64,000 nt of DNA, taken from positions 30,233,193-30,297,192 of the forward strand of contig JAFMSR010000015.1 in NCBI GenBank assembly GCA_022818135.1, written 5' to 3'. Positions 23,236 through 34,550 of this stretch are shown piece by piece (position 1 is the stretch's first letter; each line of letters opens with the position of its first letter). Both the position numbers and the translations under genes were made by a program. Below the pieces are notes generated by a model. The model was given only the letters and a program-made list of their open reading frames with translations. It made no database searches and was not told where the DNA came from. This DNA comes from Saxidomus purpurata (taxonomy: Eukaryota; Mollusca; Bivalvia; Venerida; Veneridae).

Positions 23236-23792
23236 AACACAGAAGCAAATGAGGGCCATACATCCTCTAAAGAAGTGCCTGAAGCATCCTGCCCTGCCAT
23301 TTTAAAATAGAGAGTACCCTAATTTTGGACACTGGAGTTATCTGCTTGTTTTCTCCTCTTTTTCCGTGGTAATAATGGTAATAATGATCTTTTCTTTACA
23401 CACATCTTAAACTACTGGTATAATTAGCTTTTTAAATTTTTAAGACTTCAAATAACAAATCCGGTATAAACAGTTTCTGGAGCAAATGAAAAGGTGGCAC
23501 AGTGTAATTGCACTGGCACCACAGTACTGAACTGCCCTGTAATTTTAACAAAATACCAAAGAAAAATACCTAAATAACACCCTATCATGAAAATAAACAC
23601 AAAAAATGGTAAAAAGTCATTTTCTGACAAACCCCTCTATACACTGTTCTTTATTATTCACATGGTGTTGAACTTTTTCGATGCACTTTCTTCATTTGAT
23701 TTGATAGGCTGAGGTTATAAATTCCTTATCTTGGTAGTTAGCTGTCTTTTCTATGCTGCGGATTATTATTTCTATTTTCTTAAAGCTTAGTT
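23236..23792. other. no gene seen
   Basis: AT-rich sequence with no motif or repeat boundary. Confidence 0.4.
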
Positions 23793-24045
23793 TTATCTCA
23801 TGTTAAAGCTGTTTGTCGCAAAGCTTTTGCGTTTCGTCAACTTTGCCCCATAGTAGCTACTAAACTCAAACAATTCCTCTGGGATGCTTGATGGCTTTTC
23901 TTCAATGCCTTTCAGGACCTCTTTGATGGCATGTGTAGCAAACTGAATCAGTTTTTGTTCACATCCTCTGTCATATAAACCCTTACACAGAAGCCCATGA
24001 GATTCAACAGCTTTCACAATCTGCAAGAGGACTCTGAAACGAAAT
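23793..24045 (-). CDS. unrecognised possible terminal exon
   Basis: On the minus strand an open frame of 77 or more residues has a balanced, coding-like composition (for example VKAVESHGLLCKGLYDRGCE and GIEEKPSSIPEELFEFSSYY) and ends in a lysine- and serine-rich tail. It stays open upstream (FRVLLQ before the first ATG) until it meets the pearl-like element at 24046, so its 5' part may be another exon or may have been cut off. I do not recognise the family and assign no function. Confidence 0.3.
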
Positions 24046-24705
24046 ATAACAAGAAGGCCAAGATGGCCTTATATTGCTCACCTTGGACCTAGAGCATTAA
24101 AAAGGTTTTCCTTTGATTTGACTGTGGGACCTAGTTTTTGACCCAAGATTCGGTTTTGATCTTAAACTAATAAACTTGCATGATGATTTAGTAATGGTTG
24201 AGTGGCCTCTAGTGTGTTAATAAGGCTTTTCACTGATATGACAACATGACATAATTTTCAACCCACGGTGACCCAAGTTTGAAACTTTGCCAACAAATCA
24301 TTGAAAGAAACATTCCGAATAATTTTCATGACTATAATTTAATTTGACCAGGTGATCTAGTTTTTGACCCCAGATAACCCTTCAAACTCAACCTAGATTT
24401 TATCACGATAATAATTCTGTCCAAATATCATGAAGATCCAATGAAAATCGCAACCTCTATTGCATACACATGGTTTATCTATAATCTGAACCCCTGACCT
24501 AGTTGTAAAACCCAGATGACCCATATTCGAACATGATCTTCATTTTATGAAGCCAGTCATTCTGAACAAGTTTCATAAAAATCCAAAGAAATAATTATAA
24601 GCCTCTATTGCATACACAAAGTAAGTGTGAACAGACGACAGACAACAGACACAAGGTGATCACAATAGCTCAACTTGAGCACTTTCTGCTCAGATGAACT
24701 AAAAA
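24046..24705 (+). mobile_element. pearl-like element, family A', diverged
   Basis: Begins ATAACAAGAAGGCCAAGATG with 'gccttatattgctcacc'. Diverged core units carry 'ggacctagtttttgacccaa', 'gtttcataaaaatccaaaga' and 'ccagatgacccatattcgaa'. The end is a weakened hairpin (CTCAACTTGAGCACTTTCTGCTCAGATGAACT) plus AAAAAT. Another pearl-like element abuts it directly at 24706. Confidence 0.65.
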
Positions 24706-25195
24706 TATAACAAGAGCTGTCCATAAGACAGCACGCTTGACTGTTGTGGGTGCTTGCTAATAATACAAAACTTTTATCAGTATAATAGCAAAACAAAATT
24801 CTGCTGACTATTAAGTATAAACTAGAAAAGCTGAATCATAAAAAATCAAAATCTATCACATATTTAATTTTTGGCAAATTAATTGCTTGATGCAAATTGT
24901 ACCCCTGAACACTATTGCTAAGTTTGATGTAACTACCATAAGTGGTAACTTAAGTACTGTATGTGCATGATAGTACCTTCAGATAGTCAAACAAGGGCCA
25001 TGATTTGTACTAAATTTAAACAAGAGTTATCTGACTTGACTGTGTGACACCCCATAAGACATTAATGAAGTTTCAAGTCAATATCATAATGTGGTTACTG
25101 AAGTATGTGCATGATAGTAACTTGCATGCAAAACTTTAACCAAATTTTCAAAGTCAAAAAAGGGCCATAATTTGTACCAAATTTATAAGAGAAAA
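24706..25195 (+). mobile_element. pearl-like element, family B, 3'-truncated
   Basis: Starts ATAACAAGAGCTGTCCATAA then GACAGCACGCTTGACTGTTG and runs through about three core units ('aagtcaaaaaagggccataa', 'aagtttcaagtcaatatcat'). No GTCGAGCTAAAA end follows before the wording is lost around 25195. It sits head to tail with the preceding element. Confidence 0.6.
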
Positions 25196-26689
25196 TTTCC
25201 AGTTGAAAAGAAAACAGAGGTATTCTGACAAATGAAAAATGTCAATCAACAATATAACATAAGGCCAGCTGGCCTCATAATTCATCACTTAAAAACAATA
25301 TGTGCATGTGCATCTGTCTGTCTGTGTGACATGTATTTGCACATAACTCAAAATTAAATTTAAAGACCTCAGCCAATAAACTTTAAAGATATGTCTCAAA
25401 GACTGTTCAGTTGTATTCCTGCCACCAGTAAGAGTGTACTTAATATGGTCTTCATAATTTAAATTGAAAGGTCACACATGTACATTTCTTTTATGAAACT
25501 GTTCATCTTTGAGAAAGAAATCACATATATCTTCTATCCACTTATTATAATCTAACTCTTTAAGTTTACAACAGTAAAATAATAGTACAAGAATTATTAT
25601 ATTTGTCAAGATACTCCAATTTCAGCAGGTTATTCAGGAGTCAGAAGCTGCTCAAAGCCAAAGCCTGCTAAATAGAAGCTTTAAAAGGATCTGAAACAGG
25701 TACATGTATCAGAATTGAATCATACGAGTGTAGAAACTGTGGTGCTTAGTACTGACACAAATCATATTGTAACAGGAGATCTGTGTGACTGTGTGGAAAA
25801 GGAAAGTAAAACAACTCCTACTGTAGTGACCAGCTTTCCTGGTTCACTGTAAAAAAGATGGATTCATTCTGCAAGGAGCAAGGAGTTACCCTTTATAACA
25901 TTTTGCAAGATAGTTCCATGACATTTTGTAGTAATGTTTACATTGTAAGGAACTTTTTTGGATATTTAGCTTCATAGCATGGATATTAATTATAATCTTG
26001 TGGACAAGAGAGTGCAGTATAAAGGTAAATTGTTGAACAGAGAACATTTAAAAATGAAAAAATCTATCAGTTAAATGTCAGGGCTTCAATTTTGAAGAAT
26101 CAGTCAGGAAACAGAATAAGAAATGAATTTATCTTGAATTTAATGGTGTAAATAATGAGTTGATATTGCCTGTGTTTTAAAACAGTAAGTGGAGATGTTT
26201 GTGACCAGTGAGTTTGAAGACACTGAAAGAATAATATTCCTTGGATAGTTTTACTTCTTGTGATAGATGGTAGTCATGCTTGTATATACAATGTACTTCT
26301 TTCGCGAGTATCTCTTTTGCTTTAAAATTAATATGCAATGTGCATGTTTCTATTATATTACTAACTTTCATAGTAGTAAATACAACTTTTAAATCTTTAA
26401 ATTGGATGCAAATTTTTTTATAGGTGTTATTTCCAGCTGTACTTTTTTATGGGTGTAAATTTACTACAGATGTAAAATCTGGATTTTGTACACCTGTTAA
26501 ATGGATTTTTAAGGGGCGTAAATTTATTTACAAATTCCTGCTCCTTTACATATTACATGCCATTTGTACGCCCGTATTCCTTGCCATTTACCGTGGTTTC
26601 CGTGCGTAAAACAGTATTCCAGCATAATCTGCACTATCAGGTTAGAATTCAGTGTAGGGCATATTTTATGTTGTACGGGCGTACATTAA
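25196..26689. other. no gene seen
   Basis: About 1.5 kb of AT-rich DNA. A phrase 'ataaggccagctggcctcat' at 25259 and a 'ctgtctgtctgtgtgac' tract at 25314-25330 suggest a decayed repeat start, but no element could be delimited. Short frames at 26177-26742 show no motif. Confidence 0.4.
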
Positions 26690-27356
26690 ACAAGCGGGCC
26701 ATGATGACCCTTTATCGCTCACCCGAGTACAACTGCTTTTAACAAAGTTGCTAGAAATCATCAAAACAACCTTTCTGACAAATTTCCAGGATATCTGGGC
26801 TGAAAATGTTACCTCTAGAGTGTTAACAAGGTTTTTCCAATATTTGGGCTCTGTGACCTAGTTTTTGACCCAAGATGACCCATATTCGAACTTGAGCTAG
26901 AAATCATAGAAACAACCTTTCTGACAAATTTCCAGGATATTTGGGCTGAAAATGTTACCTCTCGAGTATTAACAAGGCTTTTCCATATTTAGGCTCTGTG
27001 GCCTAGTTTTTTATCCCAGATGACCCATATTGAAACTAGAGCTAGAAATCATCGAAACAACCTTTCTCACAAATTTCCAGGATATTTGGGCTGAAAATGT
27101 AACCTCTAGAGTGTTAACAAAGCTTTTCCACATTTGGACTCTGTGACCTAGTTTTTGACCCCAGATGACCCATTTTCGAACATTTTTGACATATTTCAAG
27201 GATATTTGGGCTGAAAATGTTACCTCTAGAGTGTTAACAAGGTTTTTCCATATTCCGGCTGTGTTACCTAGTTTTTGACCCCAGATGACCCATATTCGAA
27301 CTTGAGCTAGAAATCATCTTAATAATCTTTCTGACAAATTTCCAGGATATTTGGGC
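26690..27356 (+). mobile_element. pearl-like element, family A', lacking its 3' end
   Basis: Starts ACAAGCGGGCCATGATGACC with 'ctttatcgctcacccgagta' and has about four ~150-bp core units nearly identical to 10999-11791. At 27356 the core breaks off inside the 'ccaggatatttgggct' phrase and is followed immediately by a zinc-finger-like coding fragment. The expected hairpin and CTAAAA end are absent. Confidence 0.7.
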
Positions 27357-27450
27357 TAGACATCTGGAAAACTGTCATGATGGCATCACAGAGATTGCAA
27401 CTATGCCAACTGTAGAGGCAAGGAGATCAGTGCGAAAAAAGTAACAAAGT
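27357..27450 (+). pseudogene. zinc-finger-like gene fragment at the pearl junction
   Basis: The frame reads RHLENCHDGITEIATMPTVE followed by ARRSVRKK and a stop. The HL..CH....I...P....R spacing recalls the Cys/His-rich N-terminal parts of many mollusc recombinase-associated or nuclear proteins, but no complete domain is present. It begins exactly at the broken edge of the pearl-like element, so it may be a captured or truncated exon. Confidence 0.3.
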
Positions 27451-27521
27451 TGGTCAGTTTTAAATGATCGGCAACAACTACATTGTATAATAATGTGTAT
27501 CATGGCATTTTGGCACCATTT

Positions 27522-27602
27522 TCAGGATTTTTCGGCAAGCAAGACAACTAAGCAGAGTGACCGAGGGAAGGACTTGACAGCCAGCAGTGATAGGTCAGAA
27601 AT
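27522..27602 (+). CDS. possible small exon, unrecognised
   Basis: A TTTTCAG acceptor-like site is followed by an open frame DFSASKTTKQSDRGKDLTAS then SDRSEM, and a GTAAAT donor-like sequence. The polar, low-complexity composition fits a linker exon. The phase (0/0) would match the neighbouring candidates. Confidence 0.25.
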
Positions 27603-27735
27603 GGTAAATTGTGAAATTATTTTATCAAATTATTGAGTACAATTATATGGAACCAGAAATCTTGGAAGCTAAATTATTTCAATTTAAGGTATACCTGCTC
27701 GCAATGACAAACGAAACACAAAAATTAATCATAGT

Positions 27736-27917
27736 GTGAAAAACAAGGTGATAAGTGCTGCCAAAATGAAGCAGGGGAAAGAGGGATATGTGCTTATATA
27801 TAGGCTTGTTGGCGAGGTGTTCTCGAAAACAGAGCTGGCAGTCAGACTGGGACTGCTGCAACCAAAGGCAAAGGGAATTGCACTCTGGACCAGGACAAAA
27901 ATCGTGATCTCAAAGGT
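27736..27917 (+). CDS. possible exon, unrecognised (weak BEN-like look)
   Basis: An open frame with coding-like composition contains GKEGYVLIYRLVGEVFSKTE then LAVRLGLLQPKAKGIALWTR and ends at TCAAAG/GTAAAG, a good donor. The spacing L..EVFS..EL....G....... and the following DHVQRK segment at 28050 loosely resemble a BEN domain, but I would not name it on this evidence. Confidence 0.3.
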
Positions 27918-28030
27918 AAAGTTGTTAAAAATATGAATTCTATTCTGCTTCTGAAAATGAGTATACTGCAATAAATCAGCAGGTTTATATCCTTACTGGT
28001 CAGAGCATAACTCCTAATGTTGTAATTAAC

Positions 28031-29088
28031 GACATATTTGATATTTTACAGAATGATTGATGATCATGTTCAGAGGAAATGCAAGGAAAGACAACCTAAA
28101 TTTTCCATTATTTGTTACAGTATTTAGTTATCTAACTTTATTTTATTTTCTCATTGGAGATAAACATTGATTTATGTCCTTCAAGTAACACATTGTTAAA
28201 AAGCAGTTAATTTTAAGTTTGGCTATCTCGACTATTGTAACCATCAATTGCTTCATCACATATTTATATATCTTAAACTAAAGTGGAATTTTGATTCAAC
28301 TATGGTTTAAAAATACACATTTCAGACTTTGTAACCATGTTCTGCAAGACAAACAAATATGTTGTGCCAACAGACCCCATATTTAACAAGGCAATAAATG
28401 AAAGAATTGGTTATGCATGGTTGGAAACGGTTGAAGAAACGGCAATACATTTTGTATATTTGAGGAAGTCATCGTAATTTGTGACTTAAATTTACTTCCT
28501 TAGAAGTCGGGTCGACTTATAAATAAAACAAGTATACTTATAACACTTTGTGAATTTCACAGTCTACAAGTTCAGTCAGATGTAGAGCTATCAAACCTGT
28601 CAGTTATATACATGTTTATTATTACAATTGTTTCTTCCATGATTATGAGATTTGGTGGCTTATACCACAGTCACCAATAAGGATAAACCCAAGGGACAAG
28701 TACGATGGAAGAACTTGGCAGAGGACACAGGTACCCTGTCATCGATAGATGACCCAGTTGACTAGAAAAAGTCTTATTATTTACTGTAAAAGTACTTTAA
28801 TTGAATTATTTAAAGCACCAGTGGTTTCAAAAAGTCTGGCATGTAGGTCCCCACTGGAATGATCCCTTATGTCCACGATAGTGGTCAGGCAATCCCCTCC
28901 CCCCAATTTTATGGCACCAGCATGTGTGTAAATGTGCAATGGAAAGATGGCAACAGAATGTACTCAGCACTTTACCATAAAATTTACTGAAGTGCAGTTC
29001 AATACAATAAAATCATTATTTGTTCACTTTCAATGGGATTTAGAATGTATTGTTAGTAATTAGAAAACATTTGATACGCAACAGCAGG
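28031..29088 (+). repeat. ~1.06-kb segment duplicated at 38868-40335 (copy 1)
   Basis: From 'gatattttacagaatgattg' to 'cagcaggaaa' the sequence matches 38868-40335 in order, with high identity over long stretches (for example 'gatttatgtccttcaagtaa', 'gatcccttatgtccacgata', 'gcaacagaatgtactcagca'). It contains acceptor-like TTTTACAG and TTTCAG sites followed by short open frames (MIDDHVQRKCKERQPKFS; DFVTMFCKTNKYVVPTDPIF), so it may derive from a spliced gene. Copy 2 carries an extra ~530-bp insertion and sits between recombinase genes. Confidence 0.7.
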
Positions 29089-29200
29089 AAATAGTTGCAG
29101 AAGATTCTGTCTCAGTGACTTCAACAGAAGGGCCAGGAAATAATGGGAATGAAAACAATGAGAGTAGAAACAATGAGGAAAATAACAACATGGAAATAAT
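29045..29200 (+). CDS. possible Asn-rich exon, unrecognised
   Basis: An open frame reads QQQEIVAEDSVSVTSTEGPG then an Asn/Glu-rich run (NNGNENNESRNNEENNNM). It starts in the last part of the duplicated segment and continues beyond it. A low-complexity region cannot be assigned to a family. Confidence 0.25.
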
Positions 29201-29417
29201 AATAATATGTGCGGATTTGCTTTTGTTCTCCATGTGTCACAACAGTTTAACATTTACGATTATCTGATCCTGTCCTCCAACATGCAAGAAATTCGGGTTT
29301 GAGAAAGGAAAAATATAAAAAATTCTGGAACATGATGGACAGATAAGGTGATTGTTGTTATCCTTGGTATATAGAAATAAAGGAAATACATTAAATTTTG
29401 TATTTATAATCTTTTGT

Positions 29418-30052
29418 AGGTTTGATGGTGGATCTTTTATGGAAAAACTCAAAGGAGAAAAAATGTACGAGGAAAAGCAAAGGAATGGTAGACGGAAGAA
29501 ATCGCTACATTATTAACCTACTGTTACCTGGCCCGGCGTTACAGGTTGATTGTACAAGGATTTATATACAACTGAATATTTCATGTTTAGGTCAAAAGGC
29601 TGGTAAACATCAAACCATAACAATTAGATTTAATTATAAAAACAGTTTGGTAGTGTTTTAAATTGGAATTCTTAATTTCTCCAAACAAAATTTTTAATGT
29701 ATGATAATACTTTCAAAAGTCAATTTTTGAAACAGTATTTTTTTATATTGCAGACACTTCATGGACATATGAGAGGAAAACAACTGTCATTTCCAGATGA
29801 AATCTTGCAGTTCATAAGAGCAACATGTCCAGGGGATAATTTATCAATGGTAAGAGAGGTAAAAACATCATTTATAAGTCACAACTTTGTGTATTTAGTG
29901 TAATAGCAACTGATTCAAACATTATGTAGACAATAAGAGACATAAAATGTATAGATGTCAAAATGTTAAAAGCAATGTTTTATCATTATATTCCAGGGTG
30001 CACAAGAAGAATCAGTGCAGGAGCTCTGTCAGGCCATCGTAAAGCCACTGTA
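29418..30052 (+). CDS. three consecutive phase-0 exons of an unrecognised gene, 3' end
   Basis: Three frames join cleanly if the introns are removed. Exon a (29418-29544) follows TTTTGTAG and ends LLLPGPALQ at CAG/GTTGAT. Exon b (29753-29850) follows a pyrimidine tract and TTGCAG and reads TLHGHMRGKQLSFPDEILQF, then IRATCPGDNLSM before GTAAGAG. Exon c (29997-30052) follows ATTCCAG and reads GAQEESVQELCQAIVKPL-stop. All three junctions are in phase 0 with plausible consensus sites, which argues that this is, or recently was, a real spliced 3' end. I do not recognise the protein. Upstream exons may be those at 27522-29200. Confidence 0.4.
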
Positions 30053-30350
30053 ATAATATATGTTTTCTAATAATTGTACTGGCTTATTAATGAATAAACA
30101 TTCATCCACTACACAAGAATCTGTTTTATTTATTCACATTTTTAACATTTGTGGCCTTTCATTGCTTTCAGAGCCTGTTGCTATATCCCCTCTGCCAAGG
30201 CGTGGGGATAATGAAGAAAGTTTGACAAAAGTTTGCAACTAAGGCATATAATACCATTCTTAAAGGAGTTTTTGAAGTTAGTTCGGATACAATTTAAAGG
30301 AACAAATTAAAAGTCCAAATGACAACACAACCAACACATAACTTTACAAA
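30053..30350. other. intergenic or 3' UTR; no feature seen
   Basis: Follows the candidate stop codon; includes AATAAA within 'atgaataaacattc' at ~30091, a possible polyadenylation signal 40 bases after the stop. Confidence 0.3.
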
Positions 30351-31028
30351 AACAAGAGTGCATGTTGGCCCTATATCACTCACCTGACTACCATTGGCTA
30401 TAATAAAAGGGTTCATGATAAAATAATTCGTAGAGGTCCACTGACCAATGCTAAGTAGCATTTCAAATATCTATTATCTGTCTGTCAGCCTTGTGTTTTT
30501 TTTTAAGTTTTCCCTATATAAGCCTATGTGAAATCAAAGGACTTCCCCCGCCCGGACAGGGGTAATTTTGAATAGGGGCCATGATTTGAACAATCTTGGA
30601 AGAGGTCTATTATACAATGCCACATGCTAAATATCTTAGCGCTAGGCCATGTGGTTTCAGAGAAGATTTTTAAAGTTTTTCCCTATATAAGCCTATGTAA
30701 AACCAAGTGACCCCACCCCCAGGCAGTGTCAATTTTGACCCGCGGCTCATAATTTGAACAATCTTGGAAGAGGACCACTAGACAATGCCACATGCTTAAT
30801 ATCTAGCCCTAGGCCTTGTGGTTTCAGAGATTTTTTAGGTTTTTCCTATTCGTTGCCATAGCAACCAGAGTTCTGCATGGAATGGAATTCTTTGAACAAA
30901 TTTGATAGAGCTTCAACATTGGCCTAGTGGTTTCAGAGATGTCATTTGAAGAAAGTGGTTGACGGACCCGGATGGTGAGTGATCCTAATAGCTCACTCTT
31001 ACATTTTGTGCCAGGTGAGCTAAAAATA
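30351..31028 (+). mobile_element. pearl-like element, family A, complete but diverged
   Basis: Starts ACAAGAGTGCATGTTGGCCC with 'tatatcactcacc', has three diverged core units ('gtccactgaccaatgctaag', 'ttttccctatataagcctat', 'ataatttgaacaatcttgga') and a tail with 'gcctagtggtttcagag', then a poor hairpin ('gctcactcttacattttgtgccaggtgagc') and CTAAAAAT. Confidence 0.65.
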
Positions 31029-31330
31029 GACATTTATTATTTATTTGTATGAACTTATTACCCCATAACAATTGTCTTCTTATCCAGACGAATGTTTTTA
31101 CTTCAGGATTTTTTTCTAGTTTAATTACCCTCGACCAGAGTTCCATTAATTAAATTTTTATAAAAATATTAAATTTTATTTAATTTTTACACTATTCAAA
31201 TTACATTGAAGAATTAGAAAATAGCTACAATAAGTATACATTTCATCAAATGTTTCAACAAATATTTCAGATTGACGAAAGACAATCAGGGTGATGTTAT
31301 AATGCATTTTAAGAAATGGCCAATGGATCC

Positions 31331-32110
31331 TAAATGTCAGCCAGAATAAGAGAATGAACAAATAGTCTTGTTCAGAAGAGCTAATGGGGTCCAACTTGTT
31401 CCAACTGGAGTTCCACCACAGTGGAACCATCCTGGGTGAAAAACAACATGACCCAAGTGATGCAAACCATCAAAAAGGTTGACATGTTTTTCAGAGAAGG
31501 GGAGAAAGACTGGTGGAGAAACATATGCTAAACATATGCTAAAATCCACCAGCAGCAACAAACCCAGGTTGGGAGTGGCAGCTACTGAAATGGGTAGACA
31601 TAGAAGTTCCTTTATAGACGCCTTTAAACCAAACAACGCCTTTGACGCATGTTATGAAGAAAGAAAGGCAGTACAAAAGAGTAAGAAAACATTCCTTGGC
31701 GTATTTTGCAATTAAAAAATATTTGTAAATGAACTGAATAAGACCAAATCTTTTTTCAGGTCTATTCTGGAAAGAAAAATGCACGGAAAGACATACCTTT
31801 GTCCATGCCTGAAGGAAACAGCTTGCCTGTTATAGGTCATATGGTAGTGTTTAGTAGTGATGGTATCGCTTGTTTTGGCGAACTATCTAGTATACTAGAC
31901 AGCTCAAATGTAAAAAAAATCTACTTTTAAAGACGTGTTTGTGACTCTCTTGAGAAAGCCACAACAATGGCAGGGAATGCTGTCGAAAAAGTAATTGAAA
32001 GTAACAGTATTTTTGAAGACGTGACATTTGTATTACCACAGCCCTTCAAAATTCCATCAAGAATCAAAATTGCACTTTCCTCTATTTGCATCAGATTGTA
32101 AAATAGATAA
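31331..32110 (+). pseudogene. decayed unrecognised gene with two exon-like blocks
   Basis: Block 1 (about 31479-31715) has a 78-codon frame including GVAATEMGRHRSSFIDAFKP and NNAFDACYEERKAVQKSKK. Block 2 follows TTTTTTCAG at about 31759 and reads VYSGKKNARKDIPLSMPEGN then SLPVIGHMVVFSSDGIACFG, ELSSILDSS before a homopolymer A-run shifts the frame; further on, FEDVTFVLPQPFKIPSRIK can be read. The composition is protein-like but stops and a frameshift interrupt it. No family recognised. Confidence 0.35.
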
Positions 32111-32417
32111 TGCCACTAAATCAGATAAGACCTGTAAATAAACACATTTTCAAGCTATACCTCTCATGGTATTATAGTAGGGCATTTCCTTTGAGCTGTC
32201 TTGGATATTGAGGTGTATTCTAACAATGCATACATGTAGGTATTTCATATTATAATTTTGTTATTAAGACTTTCGATTTGTGTGTGCATAATATGTTCTA
32301 TCCCGTGAAAATTTCTATTACCTAACACTTTGATTAATAACTCAAACCAAACATCTCTATTTATCTCCCTGTGATTTTGTAGACTTGAATCCTGAGTTAC
32401 CTTCACTTCTTACGCAA

Positions 32418-32592
32418 CTATAACATCTTAGGACAAATGGTCTAAAGGACATTTGGTCCAAGTGTAAGGACTTTTGTCTAAGTGTAGGACTGGTCAAGTG
32501 TAGGGAAACAGGTCAAGTGTGGGACTTTGGTAAGGGGGCTGGTCTAAGTGTAGGCTTTGTCAGGCCATTTGGTCAGTGTAGGACATTTTGTC
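32418..32592 (+). repeat. degenerate minisatellite
   Basis: A ~16-25-bp phrase based on 'ggtctaagtgtaggac' is repeated about eight times with variation ('ggtccaagtgtaaggac', 'ggtcaagtgtagggaaac', 'ggtctaagtgtaggcttt'). The array is bordered by GGACAAATGG and its near complement 'cattttgtcc'. Confidence 0.65.
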
Positions 32593-34047
32593 CCAAATAC
32601 TATAACAACCTTGCTAAATTACAGTGATATAAAGAGCTTTGCCTCTAGAGTCTGGTAATTATCTTGCCATGATCAGTGCTTCTAGTTCTGATTACAAATT
32701 TCTAATTCAAAATTTGCAAGCAAGTTTGCCCTACTTTCTTATCTAATCCAATGTATTCATTTTATTACAAAAATGTATGATGTATTTTCCAAATTGACTG
32801 TTATAATCTGCGAAAAAGAAAATAATTAGTTTTTGTATTTTTCCAGTAAGCAGGACTGTGACATCACAGAGTTAAGTTCCATCCTAAATCTCTATATATT
32901 TCAATGCCAAACAAGTTGATAGGTTGGAGAAACTGTAAGCCAGTTACTGGTCCGTATAACATTGCTGCAGTTCCCTTACCCTCCCTTGCATATATTTGCC
33001 TATCCTGCAATATAGACCCATCATGTTGTCTGAATATTTAACTTCGGAAAAGGACTTTTTAACTGCTAAAAACTGTTTAAGTTGAAATTCAGCACAAGAT
33101 CTGCCCTCAATTAAGCTGTGCGCTGAAAAGACTGGTTTAGTGTAAGATCAATTCATATCTATTCAGAGAAGGAATCTGATTTAAACTTTTCCTTCTTGTC
33201 ACATAATTTTGGATCAAACTTTTTACATGACCTGATACCCATATCAATGGCTCATAAGGATACTAAATATCTACTGACAAATACTCACAATGAGTACAAT
33301 AAGACCTCCCAGTTTTATTTTTCAATGTTTTCTAAATCCTATTCACAAAACTGTGAAAAGAATGTCTTCAACATTCTACTGTTACTGCCAATTCAGCTCC
33401 CAGTTCATACACAAGCCCAACGACTGGGAGTCTTTCTGTTTTGTCGCTGAACTCATCATGATCCCAAGTCCTTCCTGGAGATTGAGACACGCCGCACATT
33501 CCGTCAACTGAAGATCCGCTGTAAGACTTGAGCACAGATTGTACACTTTAAAATGCTTCTGACTATACCAATCCAGCATAATACAGCACTCATTTCGTAT
33601 CTTAAGTGACTGTGTGCTCTGTGTATGAACTTTTTCTATACTTTGGATATGTTCAGTTATCATTATCTGTCAATGTTTTAAACTGTATCACTTGAATGTG
33701 CTAAACCATTCAGCATTAATAGGTGAAAATCTAACAGCCGAAAGACACAAAGATTCATAACCAAGTCACAACAACTAAGACAGAGCAGTACTATTGAATA
33801 TGAATTCAGTATGTTTGTAAAATACATAGTATAGTATAATATTTATTTACCATCGAAATGCTAGCTAGGAATTCATTTTATCTACAGGACCTACACTTAC
33901 AGTTAACCAATACTTAGTAACACTTTTAAACAATCACAATTTTTCCACACATTGCTTACTTGCTAAAATTTTGAGTCTTTGTTGTTATGATGAAAAATAC
34001 CAAAATACAATCTATAATAAGAGTCAATGGTAGGTATATTAGAGATA
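32593..34047. other. no gene identified
   Basis: Open frames at 33196-33663 overlap on both strands and show no recognisable domain. A stretch at 33400-33530 is somewhat less AT-rich and could be a decayed exon, but nothing supports a product. Confidence 0.35.
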
Positions 34048-34126
34048 ATGAGGGTTGGTCGCGAAACTATAGTATCTGCATATAAAAATAGAAGCAGATG
34101 CAATAGTTTCATGTTCAACCCTCAAA
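34048..34126. repeat. 76-bp imperfect hairpin
   Basis: GAGGGTTGGTCGCGAAACTA on the left pairs with TAGTTTCATGTTCAACCCTC on the right, and ATCTGCAT pairs with ATGCAGAT-like sequence nearer the loop. It could be a tiny foldback element; no clear target duplication was found. Confidence 0.5.
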
Positions 34127-34550
34127 TTAAGATACACAAGTTCTCCGAAGCAAGTCTCTTTATACCAACCTAATATATTACGTAGCAATTAAGGTGGGTA
34201 AATTTAAAGTATTTGCTGAAAATATGTATGTTTAGCCCTCAATTTGTGAACAAGAGACCCACAAGAGCCAGTATCACTCTACTGGACTGACAAGAGCAAG
34301 TGTCCAAAAATTATGCAGCATGTTGAACAATCTGGTTCTGCAGGCTAGGTGGTTTGTTTTGTAAAATTTAGTCATTACTGATGTGAACAAAAATTTACAT
34401 ATTATAATACGCAGCCACGGGTCGATTTTATCATTTTATGTACCTACTTCAGCTAGTTATATTGTATTAAGGTTATTTAAATGATAGAATAATTATTTTT
34501 ATATAACTTTGTATTTGTATGTTTTGTTTGTTTCATTCTCTCAATACACA

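Noticed and set aside
33196..33663. Overlapping plus- and minus-strand frames of 70-90 codons
   Set aside because: Neither strand gives a recognisable motif or convincing splice sites; left as unassigned.
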